Positions 60,095-64,000 of a stretch of 64,000 nt of DNA are shown piece by piece. The DNA comes from Pseudanabaena sp. (GTDB lineage Bacteria > Cyanobacteriota > Cyanobacteriia > Pseudanabaenales > Pseudanabaenaceae): the NCBI GenBank assembly GCA_003249035.1, contig QBMK01000006.1, forward strand, positions 1 through 64,000, given 5' to 3'. The position numbers and the translations under genes were made by a program. The notes under the pieces were generated by a model. The model searched no databases, was not told the origin of the DNA, and saw only the letters and a list, made by a program, of their open reading frames with translations. Each line of letters begins with the position of its first letter. Positions within the stretch are counted from its first letter, which is position 1.

Positions 60095-60823
60095 ATGCAA
60101 ATCTCCCTCGACAACGTTAGTAAAAACTACAGTGGTAGGCAAGTCGTTCAGCAAGTTAGCCTCACTGTCAAGCAGGGGGAAATTGTTGGACTGCTTGGTC
60201 CAAATGGTGCTGGCAAGACTACTTCGTTTTATATGGCAACAGGACTAATTCAACCTGATAGTGGGAGTGTCTGGCTCGACAAACAGAATATTACTAGCTT
60301 GCCAATTCATAAGCGAGCGCGAATGGGTATGGCATACCTTGCCCAAGAAGCTACCATTTTTCGACAGTTATCTGTGCGTGACAATCTTTTATTGGTGATG
60401 CAGCAAACAAATGTACCTAAGAAATTACAGATTCGTCGACTTCGTTCTTTATTAGAAGAATTTCGATTAACTAAAATTGCCGATACGATGGGAATTCAAG
60501 TATCGGGGGGAGAGCGTCGCCGTACTGAAATTGCGAGAGCGTTGGCAGTTGGACTAGAAGGTCCCAAGTTCATTTTGCTAGATGAACCTTTTGCTGGCAT
60601 CGATCCGATCGCCGTTAGCGAAATTCAGACAATCATCAAAAACTTGCGCGATCGCAATATGGGTGTGTTAATTACTGACCACAATGTCCGCGAAACTTTA
60701 ACAATCACCGATCGCGCCTATATCATGCGTGAAGGCGAAGTTTTTGCTGATGGTTCTAGCCGAGAATTAGCGGATGATCCTGATGTCCGCAAATATTATC
60801 TCGGAGAAAAATTTCACTTTTAA
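60095..60823 (+). CDS. lptB: LPS export ABC transporter ATP-binding protein
   Basis: 'GLLGPNGAGKTTSFYMATGLIQPDSGSVWLDKQNITSLPIHKRARMGMAYLAQEATIFRQLSV', 'SGGERRRTEIARAL'. Confidence 0.95.
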   Translation: MQISLDNVSKNYSGRQVVQQVSLTVKQGEIVGLLGPNGAGKTTSFYMATGLIQPDSGSVWLDKQNITSLPIHKRARMGMAYLAQEATIFRQLSVRDNLLLVMQQTNVPKKLQIRRLRSLLEEFRLTKIADTMGIQVSGGERRRTEIARALAVGLEGPKFILLDEPFAGIDPIAVSEIQTIIKNLRDRNMGVLITDHNVRETLTITDRAYIMREGEVFADGSSRELADDPDVRKYYLGEKFHF

Positions 60824-60895
60824 TTGTATATTTTGAGTGCAAAAGGCACTCAAAATATACAAGCGAACCAAAAAACTGTAATCTCGATAAAGGAA

Positions 60896-62083
60896 ATGGC
60901 AACCTTACAAACGACTCCCAAAAAGAAAAAAGCTATAAACATGTCGCTAAGAGTGCTTCCGAAAATATCGATCATGGATCGATATTTATTCACGCAAATG
61001 TTGACCCCATTTTTATTTGGTGTGGGTGCATTTTCCTCCGTGATTTTAGCAATTGGCTCACTGTTTGAACTGATTCGCCTGATTACTGACTCGGGATTAA
61101 GCGTTTTGACAGCGTTTCAGATTTTTGGCTACCAGATTCCTGGTTTCATGGTTTACTCCTTCCCGATGTCGATGTTACTAGCGACATTGCTCTCCTATAG
61201 TCGTATGTCTGGTGATGGCGAGACTACTGCTTTACGCAGCTGTGGAGTAAGTCCTTACCGTTTAGTTGTACCTGCGCTGGTATTGAGTTTATTTGTAACA
61301 GGTATGACCTATGTGTTTAATGAAGCGATCGTTCCTGCGGCAAATTGGCAATCACGTAGTACTCTAAGGGCGGCTTTAAACCAAGAGAATCTCCAGTTTA
61401 AAAGCCAAGATATTTTTTATCAGCAATATGGTGAAGTGACGCAGGAAAATGGCACAACTAAACAAGGCTTAGTTAGAAGTTTTTATGCGCGTAGCTTTGA
61501 CGGCGAAGAGATGCGAGGCTTAACTGTTTTAGACTTTTCGCAAGGACAACTTCAGCAAATTCTTACCGCCGAGTCTGCAGTTTGGATTCCTGAGCAAAAT
61601 GTCTGGAAGTTTAGCAAAGGGACGACCTATTTGGTGAGTCCAGATGGCAATTATCGAAGTATTCTTCGCTTTGACGATCAAAATCTGCAATTGCCTCGCG
61701 CCCCCCTTGACTTAGCCCAAGAGCAACGCAGTGCGGAAGAAATGAATATCTCCGATATTCGACGCAATATTGAATTGCTCAGGCAGTCTGGCAATACGAA
61801 AGAAATCCGAAAGCTAGAGGTAAGGCTTGAGCAAAAATATGCTCTACCGTTTATCTGTGTGGTCTTTGCGATCGTCGGTGCATCCTTAGGTATGCGTCCT
61901 CAAAGAACTGGTGCAGCGCTGGGTTTTGGATTGAGTGTATTGATTATTTTTGGCTATTATTTGCTGCTATTTATTTGTGGCGCTCTTGGGCAAGTTGAAT
62001 TTCTTTCCCCTGTTGTTGCCGCATGGATGCCAAATTTAATTGGTATTACGGCTGGATTTGTTATTCTCACTCGTGTTACATAA
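60896..62083 (+). CDS. LptF/LptG family permease
   Basis: 'IMDRYLFTQMLTPFLFGVGAFSSVILAIG', 'YSFPMSMLLATLLSYSRMSGDGETTALRSCGVSPYRLVVPAL'; start probably ATG 60896 or later. Confidence 0.93.
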   Translation: MATLQTTPKKKKAINMSLRVLPKISIMDRYLFTQMLTPFLFGVGAFSSVILAIGSLFELIRLITDSGLSVLTAFQIFGYQIPGFMVYSFPMSMLLATLLSYSRMSGDGETTALRSCGVSPYRLVVPALVLSLFVTGMTYVFNEAIVPAANWQSRSTLRAALNQENLQFKSQDIFYQQYGEVTQENGTTKQGLVRSFYARSFDGEEMRGLTVLDFSQGQLQQILTAESAVWIPEQNVWKFSKGTTYLVSPDGNYRSILRFDDQNLQLPRAPLDLAQEQRSAEEMNISDIRRNIELLRQSGNTKEIRKLEVRLEQKYALPFICVVFAIVGASLGMRPQRTGAALGFGLSVLIIFGYYLLLFICGALGQVEFLSPVVAAWMPNLIGITAGFVILTRVT

Positions 62084-62157
62084 AGGTCAATTAAAGTTCT
62101 CACTTTATTCTGAATATTTGCTCAAATTTAATTTGCCAATACAGTTCGATTACATTT

Positions 62158-62340
62158 ATACCAATTCCCAAAAGTATAACTACACTTCAAAGCCCAAATA
62201 AACGAAAGCGGCGCGAAGCGCCGCCTTCATTTATTTGGGTTTTATGTCCTAAGCAAAACTTTCATTGCTATACAAACCAAAACCTGTAAGTAATACCTAG
62301 ACACAAAATGGCTAAGCCATTTTGTGTCTAGGTATTACTA
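62158..62340. repeat. Family A repeat apparently interrupted by a family B palindrome
   Basis: ataccaattcccaaaagtataactacactt / agcccaaataaacgaaagcggcgcgaagcgccgccttcatttatttgggttttatgtcctaagc / acaaaatggctaagccattttgtgtctaggtat. Confidence 0.7.
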
Positions 62341-62478
62341 CGATATTTACAGATTTGAAAAATAGGCGATCGCTAAATCCATATTCAAAAAACACTTATT
62401 GTCTCTGCTCATTTCACTGAAATACTTCCACAGCAAGCGATGTGATGATTATAGATCTAATTTTAACTTCACTAATAA

Positions 62479-62520
62479 ATCAAAAAGGCAACGCTTCGCG
62501 TTGCCTTTTTGATTTATTTC
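62479..62520. terminator. Hairpin terminator
   Basis: aatcaaaaaggcaacgcttcgcgttgcctttttgatt. Confidence 0.8.
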
Positions 62521-63164
62521 TTTTTGGTGGATTTACTCACAGGAACTTCCACGATCGCATCATCAATAGTGGTTACTGTCTCTTCCCCATCAGCATGAGT
62601 TACAACCTCAAAAGGTTCTGAGGCAATATTAGTAACTTCAATAGTCTCTGCCTCTGTACTAATTACACTTTCCACGGGAGTTTTAACTTCTGAATTAGGA
62701 GACTTTAGAGCTTCATCAAGAACTTGACGTGCATTTTCAGCTTGCGATCGCGCATCAAGAAATTTCATATTAAGCTGGGCAAAACTTTTGAGAGTTTTAA
62801 AACCTTCCTTAATACTGTTAATTTGCTCTTCCGATACAAGTTCATCGCTAAACAAAATATCAATTTGCGATCGCACCTGCATCGCGTCAGATCGCAACTC
62901 TTGCACTTTGATTTTTAACGTTGCAAGATTGTTTAGAATTTGTACGGCTTGGGTAATGGGATCTTCGCGATCTTCAGACATGGAAAGCTCTCTCACTTCA
63001 ATAAATTGGTCGGGACTAAAGCCATCGGCAAGATCAGTATCGAGTTTGCCTGAATCCATCAGTTCCATAAGTTCTGCCATTGCCTTTTCCCGTGCTTTTG
63101 GGGAATCTTTGCCAGCAACGGTCAAAACAACTTCGGGACTCTGGGCAAGGGTGTAGCGTGCCAT
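62514..63164 (-). CDS. Conserved cyanobacterial hypothetical protein
   Basis: Start assigned to Met of 'MARYTLAQSPEVVLTVAGKDSPKAREKAMAELMELMDSGKLDTDL'. Confidence 0.7.
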   Translation of the reverse strand: MARYTLAQSPEVVLTVAGKDSPKAREKAMAELMELMDSGKLDTDLADGFSPDQFIEVRELSMSEDREDPITQAVQILNNLATLKIKVQELRSDAMQVRSQIDILFSDELVSEEQINSIKEGFKTLKSFAQLNMKFLDARSQAENARQVLDEALKSPNSEVKTPVESVISTEAETIEVTNIASEPFEVVTHADGEETVTTIDDAIVEVPVSKSTKKK

Positions 63165-63441
63165 ATTTTTTAACTTACTTTGGTTTGCAAACAAATAATT
63201 TGTAAAAGCCCTACAAAACAAGACTTTTACAAATTGTTTATCTTCTAAAGTGATTTTAACTTGTTTTCACTGTCAGGATTCGTATAGCAAAGCCTTCCTG
63301 TAAAAACAAAATTTGCGCCCAAAGTTACGCTTTGTGTCTCATGCGATCGCCAAATCAAGTCCGCTAAAATCTATTTCCTAGATAGAGTACCCCCCTATCT
63401 GAGTAACTTTAGAACTTATTCGGGGATAGTCGTTCGTACCC

Positions 63442-64000
63442 ATGGATTCTTCCCTCCTAGATCAAATCCGCCACCTATGTCGCGATCGAGCTGCCTACGA
63501 ACACCTAAAAGCAATTCTGGTACAGCAAGAGCGCGTTCATCAACTTAGCTGGGAAGAGCGTTATGAAAAGCTGATGTCAGATCAGTCATCAGATACGCCG
63601 ACCTCTAACATTTTTAGTAATATTATTGCTAGAGAAAAAGCTCTTGCCCAGCTTGCTAATGCAATTCAAGGAACGCTATCTCTAAATTCAGTTTTGCAAA
63701 TGGCAGTCCAAATAGCCCGAAAATTGCTGGAAGTTGATCGTGTAGCAATTTTTCGCCGTTATGCTGATGGTCGGGGTGAATATACCATTGATGCGATCAC
63801 GTCCGGATTAACATCTCTAGCGCATATGCCCGAAAGACAGCTTTTACTTGTTCGGCACATGATCGAGTCTATAGATACAGACAACTCCTCTCAAACCATT
63901 GAAAGCATTAGCGATTTTGGCTTTTCGTCTCATATAGTAACTTTGTTCGAACAAGTTGGAATTTCATCTTATGCAGCAAATAATATCTATGCTGGGCAAG
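63442..64000 (+). CDS. GAF domain-containing (likely sensor) protein, truncated by window end
   Basis: Open frame from ATG 63442: MDSSLLDQIRHLCRDRAAYEHLKAILVQQERVHQLSWEERYEKL...IAREKALAQLANAIQGTLSLNSVLQMAVQIARKLLEVDRVAIFRRYADGRGEYTI. Confidence 0.8.
   Translation, partial: MDSSLLDQIRHLCRDRAAYEHLKAILVQQERVHQLSWEERYEKLMSDQSSDTPTSNIFSNIIAREKALAQLANAIQGTLSLNSVLQMAVQIARKLLEVDRVAIFRRYADGRGEYTIDAITSGLTSLAHMPERQLLLVRHMIESIDTDNSSQTIESISDFGFSSHIVTLFEQVGISSYAANNIYAGQ

Noticed and set aside
1-64000. Very frequent GCGATCGC octamers
   Set aside because: HIP1-type sites are a known genome-wide cyanobacterial feature, not a local signal.
1-64000. tRNA/rRNA genes
   Set aside because: No convincing cloverleaf or rRNA segments recognised by eye in the intergenic gaps; a tRNAscan/Infernal run would be needed to exclude them.

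Overview
A 64-kb chromosomal segment from a cyanobacterium. Supporting evidence: abundant HIP1-like GCGATCGC sites, an SLH/OprB-type porin, RpaA, an NblS/Hik33-type kinase, solanesyl-PP synthase, and a fused PanC/Cmk. The compact hairpin-rich intergenic style resembles Pseudanabaena-type genomes (inference). Most of the window is housekeeping: hom, folK, murA, glgA, rpaA, sds, nblS, ispF, valS, larE, panC-cmk, lptA/lptB/lptF-like genes and an xdhABC-type purine oxidation cluster. Accessory islands: (i) 25.5-27.7 kb, AbiTii-like protein + YefM/YoeB + a RelE-type pair; (ii) 35.3-41 kb, a Ser/Thr kinase fused to an FGE/SUMF1 domain whose C-terminus resembles a diversity-generating-retroelement variable region, a RAYT-type transposase embedded in REP-like palindromes, HicAB, PIN/RHH, two small ORFs each with one disabling lesion, and a VapBC-like pair. 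The intergenic DNA carries at least two families of structured repeats: a ~100-bp composite of three hairpins bounded by ATACCAA/TTGGTAT, and long palindromes with a GGCGGCGCGAAGCGCCGCC-like centre and a GGGTTTTATGTCCTAA flank. A separate 98-bp MITE-like element upstream of valS has 16-bp TIRs and a perfect 9-bp target-site duplication. All calls come from reading sequence and translated ORFs; no database search was run.
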